Below, piece after piece: positions 25,131 to 34,415 of a stretch of DNA of 64,000 nucleotides. The stretch comes from Rhizobium sp. P40RR-XXII (GTDB lineage Bacteria > Pseudomonadota > Alphaproteobacteria > Rhizobiales > Rhizobiaceae). The notes below the pieces were generated by a model. It searched no databases. It was not told the origin of the DNA and saw only the letters and a program-made list of their open reading frames with translations. How positions within the stretch are numbered: the stretch's first letter is position 1; the number at the start of each line of letters is the position of its first letter. Position numbers and translations under genes: made by a program. The stretch covers positions 477,860 through 541,859 of the forward strand of contig NZ_JABAII010000003.1 in NCBI RefSeq assembly GCF_012641405.1, given 5' to 3'.

Positions 25131-25805
25131 ATGCGTGTGCTTTTGGTCGAAGACGAGCGCCCAATGGCTCTTGTTCTGCGCAACGGATTGGTTCGCAATG
25201 GCATGATTGTGGACGACGTGGCGAGCCTGTCGGAGGCGGAGGCCGCCCTTCACGACGATATTTACGATGTCGTTGTGCTGGACCGTCGGCTGCCTGATGG
25301 GGATGGCCTCTCGCTGGTCAAGTTGCTGCGCGTCAGGGGCAATGTCGTGCCTGTATTGGTGCTGACCGCGAAGGGTGACCTGGCCGACCGGGTCGCCGGA
25401 CTGGACAGCGGCGCGGACGACTATCTCGGCAAGCCCTTTGCCTTCGATGAGCTTCTGGCCCGATTACGGGCGATCTTGCGTCGGCCGGTTCATCTGCAGC
25501 CCGATATCGTCAGTCTCGGGCGCATGTCTTTCGACTTCGTCCATCGTGAGGCAAACGTACAAGGCGCCCATCTGCGCATGCCGCGTCGGGAATTGCTGGT
25601 GCTTGAAGCGCTGATGCGGCGCATGGGCCGGATGGTGCTGCGCGAAACCTTGATGGAAGCCGTCTTCGGCATGAACGACGAAATCGAGTCAAATGCACTC
25701 GATACCCATATCTCACGCGTTCGTCGCAAGCTCGCCGATGCACAAGCCGGCATCACCATCGACGGCATCCGTGGCGTCGGCTATCTCCTCCGCGAGACGG
25801 TGTGA
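25131..25805 (+). CDS. OmpR-family response regulator, paralogue of 9752 gene
   Basis: A 224-residue receiver plus winged-helix regulator with D51 in VVVLDRRLPDG, KPFAFDELLARLRAI and the C-terminal LDTHISRVRRKLADAQAGITIDGIRGVGYLLRE. Same length and domain spacing as the regulator at 9752. Linked to the sensor kinase by an overlapping stop and start. Confidence 0.92.
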   Translation: MRVLLVEDERPMALVLRNGLVRNGMIVDDVASLSEAEAALHDDIYDVVVLDRRLPDGDGLSLVKLLRVRGNVVPVLVLTAKGDLADRVAGLDSGADDYLGKPFAFDELLARLRAILRRPVHLQPDIVSLGRMSFDFVHREANVQGAHLRMPRRELLVLEALMRRMGRMVLRETLMEAVFGMNDEIESNALDTHISRVRRKLADAQAGITIDGIRGVGYLLRETV

Positions 25806-27181
25806 TGCGACAGCCTTCGCTGAAATGGCTGCTCGTCAGCAGACTGGTGACACTGCAGGCGGGCATGATTGCGGTTGTCCTTCTCATAGTCATTGCGACG
25901 ATCTGGAGTACCGGCTACCTGCTTGACGACTATGAAGGTGGCAGCCTAGATGTGCTGGCCGAAGCGATTGAGCGCGACGCAGCTGGTGGATTGGTACTGC
26001 GAGAGACGCCGGATCTCGTTCATCTTCGCGCCAAGGCACCGGACCTGTGGTTCACCATCCGCGACCTGGAGGGGCGCCGGCTGCAAGCGGGCAACATTCC
26101 TATCGCCTATTTACCGCTGGTCGTGGTGCTCGGCCAACTCAGCGACGCCCGGCTGAGCGACCGGCCTGAATTGGTCGGAAAACCCGATGCGGTGATCAAA
26201 TGGATCGAAAGTCCCGCCGGGAGGGTCCAGATTCTGACAGGTACAAAAGGGCAGATGTCCGCGCAGCGGCTTGCAAAGGGTATTTCAGGCGGGTTCATCT
26301 TGGTGATACTGCCTGTCATCGTGCTGATGGCGCTAGCGACGTCGCTGGCCACTCCGTTGGTGGTACGCCGGGCGCTCACCGGTCTGGGCCGGACTGTAGC
26401 GCAAGCCGTCCACATCGAATTTGACAAGCGTGGCGTCCGACTGCAGGTGAGCGATGTGCCCATCGAAATCAGCGGACTTGTCTGTGCGGTCAACGATGCA
26501 CTACGCCGCCTGGATGCGGGCTATGAACGACATCAGCATTTTCTGGCCCAGGCAGCCCATGAACTGCGCACGCCGATTGCCATCCTGAACGCGCGCGTTT
26601 CCGCACTCCCCGCCGGCACTGACAAGCGCGACCTGCTGGAAGACGCAGCGCGATTAACGACACTCGCCGGTCAACTTCTCGACCTTCAGCGCCTCGACCA
26701 GAAGCGGAACCATTTCCTGCCGGTGAATCTAGTCGCGATGGCCAAGCAGGTGCTATTCGACCTCGGCCCGCTGGCGCTTGGTGCCGGCTATGACGTAGCC
26801 TTCGAGCGGGAATGCGATGAGATAGTGGTGACGGGCGATCAGACGTCATTGGAACGAGCGCTGACGAATCTGGTTCAAAACGCCATAGACCATGGCGGAC
26901 GCCAAGGAACGATTACGGTACGCGTCGCAAAAAGCGGCTCCATCGAAGTCTGCGACGAGGGCAACGGCATTGCGAGGGACGAACATGAGCAGATTTTTGA
27001 GCCCTTCAATCGCCTGGGACCTGATGGCCGTGGCGCCGGACTAGGACTTAATCTGGTTCGGGAAATTATGCAGCTCCACGGCGGCAGCGTCGCCGTGGTT
27101 AATGCCGGCTCCAAAGGCGCCTGCCTGAGAATGTCGTTTCCCTTGGACTGGGTTGCCGATTGCACCGCGCGACCGGCCTGA
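25805..27181 (+). CDS. Membrane sensor histidine kinase, paralogue of 10423 gene
   Basis: A 458-residue kinase with membrane segments near residues 16-40 and 158-180, a sensor region between them containing DLWFTIRDLEGRRL (compare ELWFTVRDDKGILF in the paralogue), H box FLAQAAHELRTPIAI with H252, N box NLVQNAIDHGG and G boxes DEGNGIA and GAGLGLNLV. ATG 25805 shares its A with the regulator stop; GTG 25802 is an alternative. The shared sensor motif suggests both kinases detect related signals. Confidence 0.92.
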   Translation: MRQPSLKWLLVSRLVTLQAGMIAVVLLIVIATIWSTGYLLDDYEGGSLDVLAEAIERDAAGGLVLRETPDLVHLRAKAPDLWFTIRDLEGRRLQAGNIPIAYLPLVVVLGQLSDARLSDRPELVGKPDAVIKWIESPAGRVQILTGTKGQMSAQRLAKGISGGFILVILPVIVLMALATSLATPLVVRRALTGLGRTVAQAVHIEFDKRGVRLQVSDVPIEISGLVCAVNDALRRLDAGYERHQHFLAQAAHELRTPIAILNARVSALPAGTDKRDLLEDAARLTTLAGQLLDLQRLDQKRNHFLPVNLVAMAKQVLFDLGPLALGAGYDVAFERECDEIVVTGDQTSLERALTNLVQNAIDHGGRQGTITVRVAKSGSIEVCDEGNGIARDEHEQIFEPFNRLGPDGRGAGLGLNLVREIMQLHGGSVAVVNAGSKGACLRMSFPLDWVADCTARPA

Positions 27182-27291
27182 GAGTTGGTCAGCAAATGAT
27201 TCACGATCAAGCTCCTCTAAATGCACAACCAATAGCTCGATGCTCCCCTCGGCCGGGAGGAGCGGGTAACGTCAAGAAATATGACTGGTTG

Positions 27292-27303
27292 GGCACCGGT
27301 GCC
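27292..27303. repeat. 12-base palindrome downstream of sensor kinase
   Basis: GGCACCGGTGCC is a perfect palindrome in the 254-base gap between the sensor kinase and the acyltransferase. It might be a regulator site for the acyltransferase. Confidence 0.3.
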
Positions 27304-27435
27304 AACATCTGCAAGCTTAACTGAAGAATAACTATAATTTAAAGCAAAGCTGCCGATTCAAGCGCGCGGCGACGAGTTGTTATATCGTCTGAACCCATAA
27401 ATGGAAATCCAAGAAGATATTTACTGAGATTTCTG

Positions 27436-28599
27436 GTGGGATTTTATAGGGAAATACTTGGGAGTTCGGCCGCCGGCAGTGATGCCGGCAGGTCATCTCG
27501 CCTGCTGTCGAACCTTCAAGTGCTGCGCGCGCTCGCCGCTTTGTCCGTCGTCGTCGCCCATGCCTTGCACGAAACCGAGATACTGGCCGCGGCGACAGGG
27601 CGGGCAGCGGTCGATGGCTCCGCATCGAATCTCGGTTTCGGGGTGGACATATTCTTCGTCCTCTCCGGCTTCATCATGACCCATACCGCTGCTTCGGAAT
27701 TCGGCAAGAGCGGCGCTCCATTGCGTTTCTTCCTGCGGCGCTGCGCCCGCGTAGTTCCGCTCTATTGGCTGCTGACGAGCATCATGCTTATCGGCGCGCT
27801 TGCGGCACCCTCGCTGCTAGCGGTTCCTATCGGTTCCGTGTCCCATGTCCTGGCATCCTATTTCTTTATTCCGTCCGGGCGCGGCGTGGATGAAGTCAGG
27901 CCGGTACTCGCGCTCGCCTGGACGCTGAACTACGAGATGCTGTTCTACGTGTTCTTTGCGGCCGCACTTTTGCTGCCGATAAGGCTCGGTGTCGTCTGGC
28001 TGTCGGTGGCCATGGTCGGGATGGCGCTTGTCGGAAAGCTCGTCGATCCGAGCCATATCCAGATAGCCTTCTGGACGAGCCCCATCATTCTGGAGTTCCT
28101 CTTCGGTGTCCATGTCGCCTTGATCTTTCGCAGCGGCATCAGGATCGGTGGCGCAGCGGCGCTCGGGCTCATGGCCATCGGCCTTCTGGGCTTCGTACGC
28201 ATCTCTGCGCCCTGGGACGATGCGGCCTTGCCGCAATTCCTGCGAAGCGGCCTGCCCGCCGCGCTATTCGTTCTTGCGGCCGCAATCGGCCCCGTCCTGC
28301 CTCAAGGAAGGCTCGTCCTATGGGGTGTCGCCCTGGGGGATGCCTCCTATAGCCTCTATCTCGCCCATCCCTTTATTCTGCGGCCGATGCGAGCCGTCTG
28401 GGCAAAAACGCTCGGCGGAGCTCTTCCTCTCGGCCTGTTCGTTATCTTCGCAACGCTCGCGGCTGTCCTGTTTGCCCTGCTGCTCTTCAGAGCCGTTGAG
28501 AAGCCGCTTACCAGCCGCGTCCAGAGCCTCATGCTTCGCCCAGGGCGGAAGCGCGTATCGACCGGCACCCTCCCGGCGGCGGACACCGAGAGCGCCTAA
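27436..28599 (+). CDS. Acyltransferase 3 family membrane protein
   Basis: A 387-residue multi-pass protein of the OatA/ExoZ-like acyltransferase-3 family: LQVLRALAALSVVVAHALHE with the conserved R and H near residues 31-42, GFGVDIFFVLSGFIM, FFLRRCARVVPLYW and the C-terminal YSLYLAHPFIL. Such proteins O-acetylate or succinylate surface polysaccharides. GTG 27436 is the longest start; residues 1-25 are not conserved, so the true start may lie later. Confidence 0.85.
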   Translation: MGFYREILGSSAAGSDAGRSSRLLSNLQVLRALAALSVVVAHALHETEILAAATGRAAVDGSASNLGFGVDIFFVLSGFIMTHTAASEFGKSGAPLRFFLRRCARVVPLYWLLTSIMLIGALAAPSLLAVPIGSVSHVLASYFFIPSGRGVDEVRPVLALAWTLNYEMLFYVFFAAALLLPIRLGVVWLSVAMVGMALVGKLVDPSHIQIAFWTSPIILEFLFGVHVALIFRSGIRIGGAAALGLMAIGLLGFVRISAPWDDAALPQFLRSGLPAALFVLAAAIGPVLPQGRLVLWGVALGDASYSLYLAHPFILRPMRAVWAKTLGGALPLGLFVIFATLAAVLFALLLFRAVEKPLTSRVQSLMLRPGRKRVSTGTLPAADTESA

Positions 28600-28643
28600 T
28601 CAAAGTTCGGCATCGGTTCGAAGAGCGGGAGTGGTTCGCCTGC

Positions 28644-28750
28644 TAGAGCTATTCCAGGAAAAGTGCGCAAGCGGTTTTCCGTCCGGAATTGCGAGAAAAC
28701 AAAGAGATAGAGCGGTTCAGCTTTCCATGGAATCGCTGAACCGCTCTAGG
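28644..28750. repeat. Rhizobial intergenic mosaic element with 14-base-pair hairpin
   Basis: TAGAGCTATTCCAGGAAAAG, GCAAGCGGTTTTCCGTCCGG and AAACAAAGAGATAGAGCG are the familiar modules of rhizobial mosaic repeats. The 3' end forms a perfect 14-base stem, TAGAGCGGTTCAGC at 28708-28721 with GCTGAACCGCTCTA at 28735-28748, and a loop that itself contains TTCCATGGAA. It lies between convergent acyltransferase and CDF genes. Confidence 0.65.
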
Positions 28751-28783
28751 CTGACCATCCTGCCGCAATATCCGCCCTATCGC

Positions 28784-29710
28784 TCAGTCGGCCCATTCCG
28801 GATCGGTCGTGAAGGCGATCGTCAGCCAACGGTCTGGCCCCTCGTCACCGATCGCCTCGCCGATCTCGTCGCGAATATGGTCCCATTCCTCCAGCCTCTT
28901 CGCTGGTCCGTCCGGTGGCACGATGAAGTAGAGCTCGATCTGCTTGCCGCGGCCGACGCGGGCGACATAGGAGCGGTAGGATTCGAATTCATAGCGCCCA
29001 ACGATGTCGGTGGCGACGCGATCGACATGTTCACGCAGATCGGAAGGCGTCACCAGCAGAATATCGGCAAAGGCCTGCTTGATCGTGCCGATCGGCATGG
29101 GAATGACGATGAGGCAGACCAGAGCGAGCGCGACTGGGTCGACATAGGGCGACATCCATTCCAGGCTCGTCCCCTGAATGAAAAAGCCGAAGATGAAGGC
29201 GAGCAGCAGCGCCCCGCTCAGGCAGCCCGTCATCACCCAGGCTTTTGCGTCGAGTGCAATGAAACTGGATCTCAGCGTTTCGTTCGCCCGCCTGCCATAG
29301 GCGGCCATCAGAAAGGCGATGATCATGGTCAGCACTGCATAGATGATGGCTTGATCGAACGAGAGATGCCGGCCGCCGGCCATGATGCTGCCGATCGCGT
29401 TGATCAGGGCATAGACCGCGGCCCCAGTCAGCAGGACGCCGTTGAGGCCGAGCACCATGGGTTCGAGATGCCAGAAGCCCATGGTGAAATGCTTGGCGAA
29501 TCTGCCGCCGGACGCCGTGTTCGTCGCGGAGGATACGATCAGACTGGAGACGATCAGTGCAACGATCGTCATGCTCGCATCCGTGAGCGCATAGACGCCG
29601 TCAAAGACGATCGCGTAGGAGCCGGAGAGAAGACCGAAGACAATGCCGGCGACCGCCAGAACGAAGGTCACGATAGTGGAGATGCGCAGGACGCTTTGTT
29701 CGGTTGTCAC
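28784..29710 (-). CDS. Cation diffusion facilitator family transporter
   Basis: A 308-residue protein with six membrane segments. Segment 2 carries the metal-site pattern YAIVFDGVYALTDASM, and segment 5 SSFIALDAKAWVMTG. The cytoplasmic C-terminal domain is about 95 residues. CDF proteins export Zn, Fe, Mn or Co by proton exchange; the HxxxD pattern of zinc exporters is replaced by D-ALTD, so the metal is uncertain. Confidence 0.85.
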   Translation of the reverse strand: MTTEQSVLRISTIVTFVLAVAGIVFGLLSGSYAIVFDGVYALTDASMTIVALIVSSLIVSSATNTASGGRFAKHFTMGFWHLEPMVLGLNGVLLTGAAVYALINAIGSIMAGGRHLSFDQAIIYAVLTMIIAFLMAAYGRRANETLRSSFIALDAKAWVMTGCLSGALLLAFIFGFFIQGTSLEWMSPYVDPVALALVCLIVIPMPIGTIKQAFADILLVTPSDLREHVDRVATDIVGRYEFESYRSYVARVGRGKQIELYFIVPPDGPAKRLEEWDHIRDEIGEAIGDEGPDRWLTIAFTTDPEWAD

Positions 29711-29862
29711 TTTTCAATCTCCAGAGAGAGACGCTGTATGCGTTTCAGATGATTTTGCATGCAGGTCAGACTTTTATCGTGTCATGTAAGCCGAGCCAAT
29801 CCGGGGGGCCGACGATAGCAAGAGAGCTTCTTCCTTATGCGAAGGCAAAATGCGTTGTTCGA

Positions 29863-30744
29863 TCAGGGTGCGCGCGGCCGAGCGCTCCGACCCTGCCGCC
29901 TGAATTCGCTCGGCGTGACGCCGACAAGCCTCTTGAAGTCGCGGGCGAAGTGGAAGGGGTCGGGATAGCCGCATTGGGTGGCGATCTTGCCGACCTGCTC
30001 ATCGGTTATAACAAGCAATCGCTTCGCGGCGTTCACGCGCTCGTGCCGCAGCCAATCGAGAGGTGTCGTCCCCATTCTCTGACGGAAACGGCGAAAAAGC
30101 TGCGCCTGACTCAGGTTGGCGGCGATGGCAAGTTCGCCCACAGTCCAGGAACGCGTGAGGTCGGCGCGGACCAATTCCATCACCCGCTGTAATCGTTGGA
30201 CCGCGCCGCTCAGTTCACCATGTTCCGCGCGCTCGGAAACCAGAAGCGAGATCAATTGCGCAAGCAGGGCAAAACACCGGCTGTCCGAGAGGAAACTGCC
30301 CGTCTCCACGTCCCGGAGGATGGCTTCGAACAGCGCCTCCGGATCGCGCTGTTTTGAAATGCCAAAGACCGGATTGGCGATCACGCCCAGGCTGTCGAAC
30401 AGCGTATCGAGCCCGTGTCCGGCGAACCCCAGCCAGAGATAGGACCAGTGCGAATGGTGGGGTTCACAGCGATGCGAATACAGTATCGAGGAATCCAGCC
30501 AGGTGATTGTCCCTTCATGCAAGAGGCTTGAGAGACCGTTGACCTGCAACAGTCCTTTTCCGCTGAGGGTGAGGACGAGGGTGTGCTGGTTGAAACGATG
30601 GGCGATCGGCATTTCCGCAGGCGTGCAGATGCGCCGCCCGGCTGCGAGAAGCGTATAGGGGAGGGCGCGGGACAGCTTGCCCGGCGTCTGAAAGAAGACG
30701 TCGTCCACAGGGGAAATATCGTCCGGGATTGCTTCATCGGTCAT
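29863..30744 (-). CDS. AraC-family transcriptional regulator
   Basis: A 293-residue regulator: N-terminal cupin-like sensor (HRFNQHTLVLTLSGKGLLQVN) and C-terminal double helix-turn-helix (WTVGELAIAANLSQAQLFRR and KIATQCGYPDPFHFARDFKR). It is divergent from the P450 gene at 30867 and is the natural activator of that unit. Confidence 0.9.
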   Translation of the reverse strand: MTDEAIPDDISPVDDVFFQTPGKLSRALPYTLLAAGRRICTPAEMPIAHRFNQHTLVLTLSGKGLLQVNGLSSLLHEGTITWLDSSILYSHRCEPHHSHWSYLWLGFAGHGLDTLFDSLGVIANPVFGISKQRDPEALFEAILRDVETGSFLSDSRCFALLAQLISLLVSERAEHGELSGAVQRLQRVMELVRADLTRSWTVGELAIAANLSQAQLFRRFRQRMGTTPLDWLRHERVNAAKRLLVITDEQVGKIATQCGYPDPFHFARDFKRLVGVTPSEFRRQGRSARPRAP

Positions 30745-30866
30745 ATCGTCAGGCCTTATCCGGAGATGAGAGTTTTATCCATATAGCTGCGGTTCGCATC
30801 CATGTCTTTTCGCCGTTCGAGGCTGTAATCTGTGGGCGATGAACCAGAATGGACGAGGTCCTGATC

Positions 30867-32099
30867 ATGGCGATGGCAACCCCGGTATTTGATCCGCTCT
30901 CTCAGGCGTTCACGGACGACCCCTATGCCTCCTACCGCGAGCTGCGCGCCCGTCCAGGCCCGGTCTATTACGAGCATTTCGACATGTGGCTGCTGTCGCG
31001 CTATCAGGATGTCGCCGCTGCCGCCGGTGACAAAACGCTCGTGCGCTCCCTCGAATTTTTTCTCTCCCCGGAAGAGATACGGGAACAGAAGGTTCGGCAG
31101 AACTGGCACGACATGCCGAACCATTCGCGCTTTGTGCAGTTCAGCCTTTTGGATTCCGATGGCGAAACCCATGACCGGTTGCGCCGCAAGGTGTTTCGTG
31201 AATTCACGCCCGCCCTCGTCGCTCGCCAGAGAGGGATGATACAGGATTTTGTCGATCGGCTGCTCGATCGTCTCCTGCAAGCCGGCACGTTCGATTTCGT
31301 CGAGGATCTTGCGTCGCGGGTTCCGGGCCACATCATCGGCTCGGTTCTCGGCGTACCGGCGGAATATGCCGGGCAGCTGCGCAGGTGGTCGGAAGAGGTC
31401 GTGCAATATTTCGACGTCGATCGCAGCGCGGAGCGCAAGGCGACCGCCGAACGTGCCACAACGGAATTCTACGAACTGCTCAAGGAGCTGATCGCCGACC
31501 GCATGCGCAGTCCGCGCGAAGACCTGCTCTGTCGGCTGACCGAGGCGCATGTCGCCGGTGAGCTGACCGAAGACGAGCTTGTTTCCACCTGCATGCTGAT
31601 CCTGATGGCCGGCCATGGTTCGACCATCGACGTGCTCGGCAGCGGCATGCATGCCCTCATGCAATATCCCGACGCGCTCGCCAAGCTCAGGGAAACGCCT
31701 GGCATCATGTCGACCGCCATCCAGGAGATGTTCCGTTTCGAGTCGCCGCTGCCGTTCTTTCATCGCTACCTGACCGAGGAAAAGACAATTGCCGGCGAGC
31801 GTCTACCGAAAGGCACGAAGGTCGGCCTGCTGTATGGTGCGGCCAATCGCGATCCCGAACAATTCGAGGCGCCCGATCGGTTCAATGTCGAGCGCACTCC
31901 CAATCGCCATCTGGCATTCGGTGGCGGTGCCCATTTCTGTCTTGGCAATCACCTTGCCCGGCTGGATATGGAGATCATCTTTTCGACGCTCTTGCAGCGG
32001 ACGCGTTCCATCGAACTGCTGGATGAAAACCCCGCCTACAAGCGCGGGCTGTCGGTGCGCGGCCCGAAATGCCTTGATATCAGGCTTGTTGCCGCATGA
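30867..32099 (+). CDS. Cytochrome P450
   Basis: A 410-residue soluble bacterial P450: oxygen-binding I helix AGHGST near 247-252, ExxR at E287/R290 (EMFR), and heme ligand C358 in FGGGAHFCLGNH. ATG 30867 is chosen since GAGG lies eight bases upstream; ATG 30849 is in frame. It is coupled to a ferredoxin gene, its probable electron donor; no ferredoxin reductase is nearby. Substrate unknown, though the organisation resembles catabolic P450s such as those for terpenes. Confidence 0.92.
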   Translation: MAMATPVFDPLSQAFTDDPYASYRELRARPGPVYYEHFDMWLLSRYQDVAAAAGDKTLVRSLEFFLSPEEIREQKVRQNWHDMPNHSRFVQFSLLDSDGETHDRLRRKVFREFTPALVARQRGMIQDFVDRLLDRLLQAGTFDFVEDLASRVPGHIIGSVLGVPAEYAGQLRRWSEEVVQYFDVDRSAERKATAERATTEFYELLKELIADRMRSPREDLLCRLTEAHVAGELTEDELVSTCMLILMAGHGSTIDVLGSGMHALMQYPDALAKLRETPGIMSTAIQEMFRFESPLPFFHRYLTEEKTIAGERLPKGTKVGLLYGAANRDPEQFEAPDRFNVERTPNRHLAFGGGAHFCLGNHLARLDMEIIFSTLLQRTRSIELLDENPAYKRGLSVRGPKCLDIRLVAA

Positions 32100-32128
32100 T
32101 CGGTTTTGCCGAAAGCATGGAGAATACA

Positions 32129-32449
32129 ATGTGTGAAATCGTGTTTATCGATTCCGCCGGCCGCGAAACCCGTGTGCGGGCCGAGGATGGCGAGACGGTG
32201 ATGGCGGCCGCCGTCAGGAGCGGCATCGATGGCATCGTGGCGCAATGTGGCGGCGCCTTGGCCTGCGGCACCTGTCATTGCTATATCGAGCAGCCTCATC
32301 TCGATCTGCTGCCGCCGCCCTCAGAAGAAGAAGCGACGATGATCGAGTTCGTCATGGAGCCGACCGCCAACAGCCGCCTCAGCTGTCAGATCCTGGCAAG
32401 CAGCGTCGTCGACGGCATGCGTGTCGTCGTGCCGGATAGCCAGCACTGA
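32129..32449 (+). CDS. [2Fe-2S] ferredoxin (putidaredoxin type)
   Basis: A 106-residue ferredoxin with cluster cysteines C40, C46, C49 and C86 in the spacing C-x5-C-x2-C-x36-C of adrenodoxin/putidaredoxin. ATG 32129 follows GGAGAATACA; an ATG at 32096 overlapping the P450 stop would add 11 residues. It should pass electrons to the P450. Confidence 0.92.
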   Translation: MCEIVFIDSAGRETRVRAEDGETVMAAAVRSGIDGIVAQCGGALACGTCHCYIEQPHLDLLPPPSEEEATMIEFVMEPTANSRLSCQILASSVVDGMRVVVPDSQH

Positions 32450-32552
32450 GCCCCAACACCGACAAGATGACCGATATAATCACCTTGTTGAAAACCTGCC
32501 CCTCAACCGGCCGTGGCTGATCGTTCGGATGAAGGTCCTGGAACCTACGGGT

Positions 32553-33068
32553 TCACCCAGCCTCTTCCATGAGCGCATTCAATTCGTCGACGCTCGGGAT
32601 CAGCGTCAGTGTCTTGCCGGCATCCTGCGCTTCAGCGCACAGTCGGCGGATGTCGGGCATCCAGTCCTGCTCGATTTCCCATATGGTCCGGAACAGATCC
32701 CGTGTCGGCGGCATAGTCGAAAATCCGCCGGGAGCGTGCTCAAGCTTGTCTGATTGCCAGGCCATCTGCCTCTCTGTGGCGAGCCAGAAATGCATCCAGA
32801 GGGGCATGTCGATGAGAATGATCTCGGTCGCGCGATCTATCCGCGCCGAAATCGAATTCCGGTGCCCCAATCCATCGATAACCCAGTTCTCGCCGGCGAT
32901 GATCCGTTCGTGCTGTTCGGTGTAGGTCTCAACTGGCGCCGGGACCCAGCCTTCTTGCCAAAGGAGCCTGTCGATCTCGAAATGGGGAATTGCGTGTCTC
33001 TCGCTCAATTTGCGAGCGAGGGTGGATTTTCCACCGCCTGCATTTCCGAGAATGGCGATGCGCGACAT
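32553..33068 (-). CDS. Small P-loop kinase-like ATPase (adenylate-kinase/FlaR type)
   Basis: A 171-residue protein with Walker A GNAGGGKST at residues 8-16, FEIDRLLW and WVIDGLGHRNSISARIDRATEIILIDMP. This matches the topology-modulation (FlaR) branch of adenylate-kinase-related P-loop proteins. The substrate is not known. Confidence 0.82.
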   Translation of the reverse strand: MSRIAILGNAGGGKSTLARKLSERHAIPHFEIDRLLWQEGWVPAPVETYTEQHERIIAGENWVIDGLGHRNSISARIDRATEIILIDMPLWMHFWLATERQMAWQSDKLEHAPGGFSTMPPTRDLFRTIWEIEQDWMPDIRRLCAEAQDAGKTLTLIPSVDELNALMEEAG

Positions 33069-33161
33069 CGAATGGAGACCTGAAGATTTGAGCCTGGCAG
33101 AGATGCCCGCACGTTCATGAACTATTCCGTTGTCGTTGCAATGTACGTCAATCGCTGTCGC

Positions 33162-33665
33162 TCAGACAGCGTCCCGGCGCACGAAATGTCGAATGCCGGT
33201 CGGAATAGTCTCGATGAGATCGCGCAAGGTCGGCGGCACCAGCTCATATTGGTCGAGCCCAGCTCTCGTGGATGGAGCCCAGCGAAACTCGAGCTCGGCG
33301 CTGCCGTCCTTCACCCGATGCACGATATCAGTTTCATGAAACGGAAGCGGCCGCGAGAGTTCCGCTTCGTAGTAAAAGCCGACTTCGTGAACGCGCCGGC
33401 CGGAAAGTTCGAAGAAGTTTTCGATGATGAAGCGCAAGGGGCCGACGGTGGCCGTGCAGCCGATTTCCTCTTCGATCTCGCGGGCGAGCGTCGCGGCGCC
33501 TGCCTCATGAAACTCCACGCGGCCGCCGGGCAAGGACCAGAGCTTATCTCCGAGCGCGCGATGAATGAGGATATGATTGTTCGACCGGATCAACGCGCCT
33601 GCGCGTAACTGGAAGCGAGATTCTCCCGAATCCATGACGATCATGGTTCGCTGGGTTTCTGTCAT
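33162..33665 (-). CDS. NUDIX hydrolase
   Basis: A 167-residue NUDIX protein with the full box GRVEFHEAGAATLAREIEEE followed by IG, i.e. G-x5-E-x7-R-E-x2-E-E-x-G. It hydrolyses a nucleoside diphosphate linked to another group. An earlier in-frame start is possible; the first 15 residues are not part of the fold. Confidence 0.9.
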   Translation of the reverse strand: MTETQRTMIVMDSGESRFQLRAGALIRSNNHILIHRALGDKLWSLPGGRVEFHEAGAATLAREIEEEIGCTATVGPLRFIIENFFELSGRRVHEVGFYYEAELSRPLPFHETDIVHRVKDGSAELEFRWAPSTRAGLDQYELVPPTLRDLIETIPTGIRHFVRRDAV

Positions 33666-33795
33666 GGATCGGCCCTCCAGTTCGCCTGAGATGGAGTCGG
33701 TGGTCAGGATTATCGATATTTGCCCCGAGATGTATTGAAATCGTTTGAAGATTGTTTCTTTCTCGGTTCATCCTCTTACCAAACCGGCTTTGACG

Positions 33796-34173
33796 ATGCG
33801 TTTCGTAAATCCAATTCCTTTCGTCGGCGACATCGCTCGCTCGAGGACCTTCTACAGCGGCTTGCTGGGTCTCAAGATCCTGCACGATTTCGGGAGTTTC
33901 GTGCTCTTTGAAACCGGCTTTGCAATTCATGACGGAAAAGCGCTGGAGCAAACGGTCTGGAAGAAAGCCGCCGAAACTTCAGAGCCGTATGGGCGCCGAA
34001 ACATGCTTCTTTATTTCGAACATGACGATGTGGATGCGGCCTTCGCCAAGATAGCCCCGCATGTCGATCTCATCCATCCCGTCGAACAGCAGGAATGGGG
34101 GCAGCGGGTGTTCCGCTTTTATGATCCCGATGGCCATGCGGTGGAGATCGGTGAGCCGCAATCGATCGGCTAA
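33796..34173 (+). CDS. VOC/glyoxalase-family protein
   Basis: A 125-residue vicinal-oxygen-chelate protein: IPFVGDIARSRTFYSGLLGLKILHDFGSFVLF at the start and EWGQRVFRFYDPDGHAVEIGE at the end, with the terminal metal-ligand-type Glu. ATG 33796 gives the usual length; a longer frame from 33745 adds unrelated residues. Function unassigned (lyase, dioxygenase or resistance protein). Confidence 0.83.
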   Translation: MRFVNPIPFVGDIARSRTFYSGLLGLKILHDFGSFVLFETGFAIHDGKALEQTVWKKAAETSEPYGRRNMLLYFEHDDVDAAFAKIAPHVDLIHPVEQQEWGQRVFRFYDPDGHAVEIGEPQSIG

Positions 34174-34415
34174 GCGCCATTGATAGCCTGATTGGATGTT
34201 TGCGCTCAGACCTGCTTGAGCGTGAGAGGATGATTGTGCCCATCGAAAATATTCGGCGGGATTGCCGGTATCGCGCAGGCGCGGTACCGGCATTGAGACG
34301 ACGGCTAGGCATCAATGATGCAGACGATCTCGACGGTGGACCGATCGACAATCACAATGCGGCCGTGGAGGCAGCATTATCAAAACTCCTCCCGCGATCC
34401 CGCCGACGCGGCGGA

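Noticed and set aside
28980..28990. GATTCGAATTC resembling the PhnF-type site
   Set aside because: It lies inside the CDF coding sequence, lacks the TCA/TGA flanks, and is likely chance.
28148..29752. 534-codon plus frame
   Set aside because: Crosses the acyltransferase end, a repeat element and the antisense strand of the CDF gene; no domain is visible.
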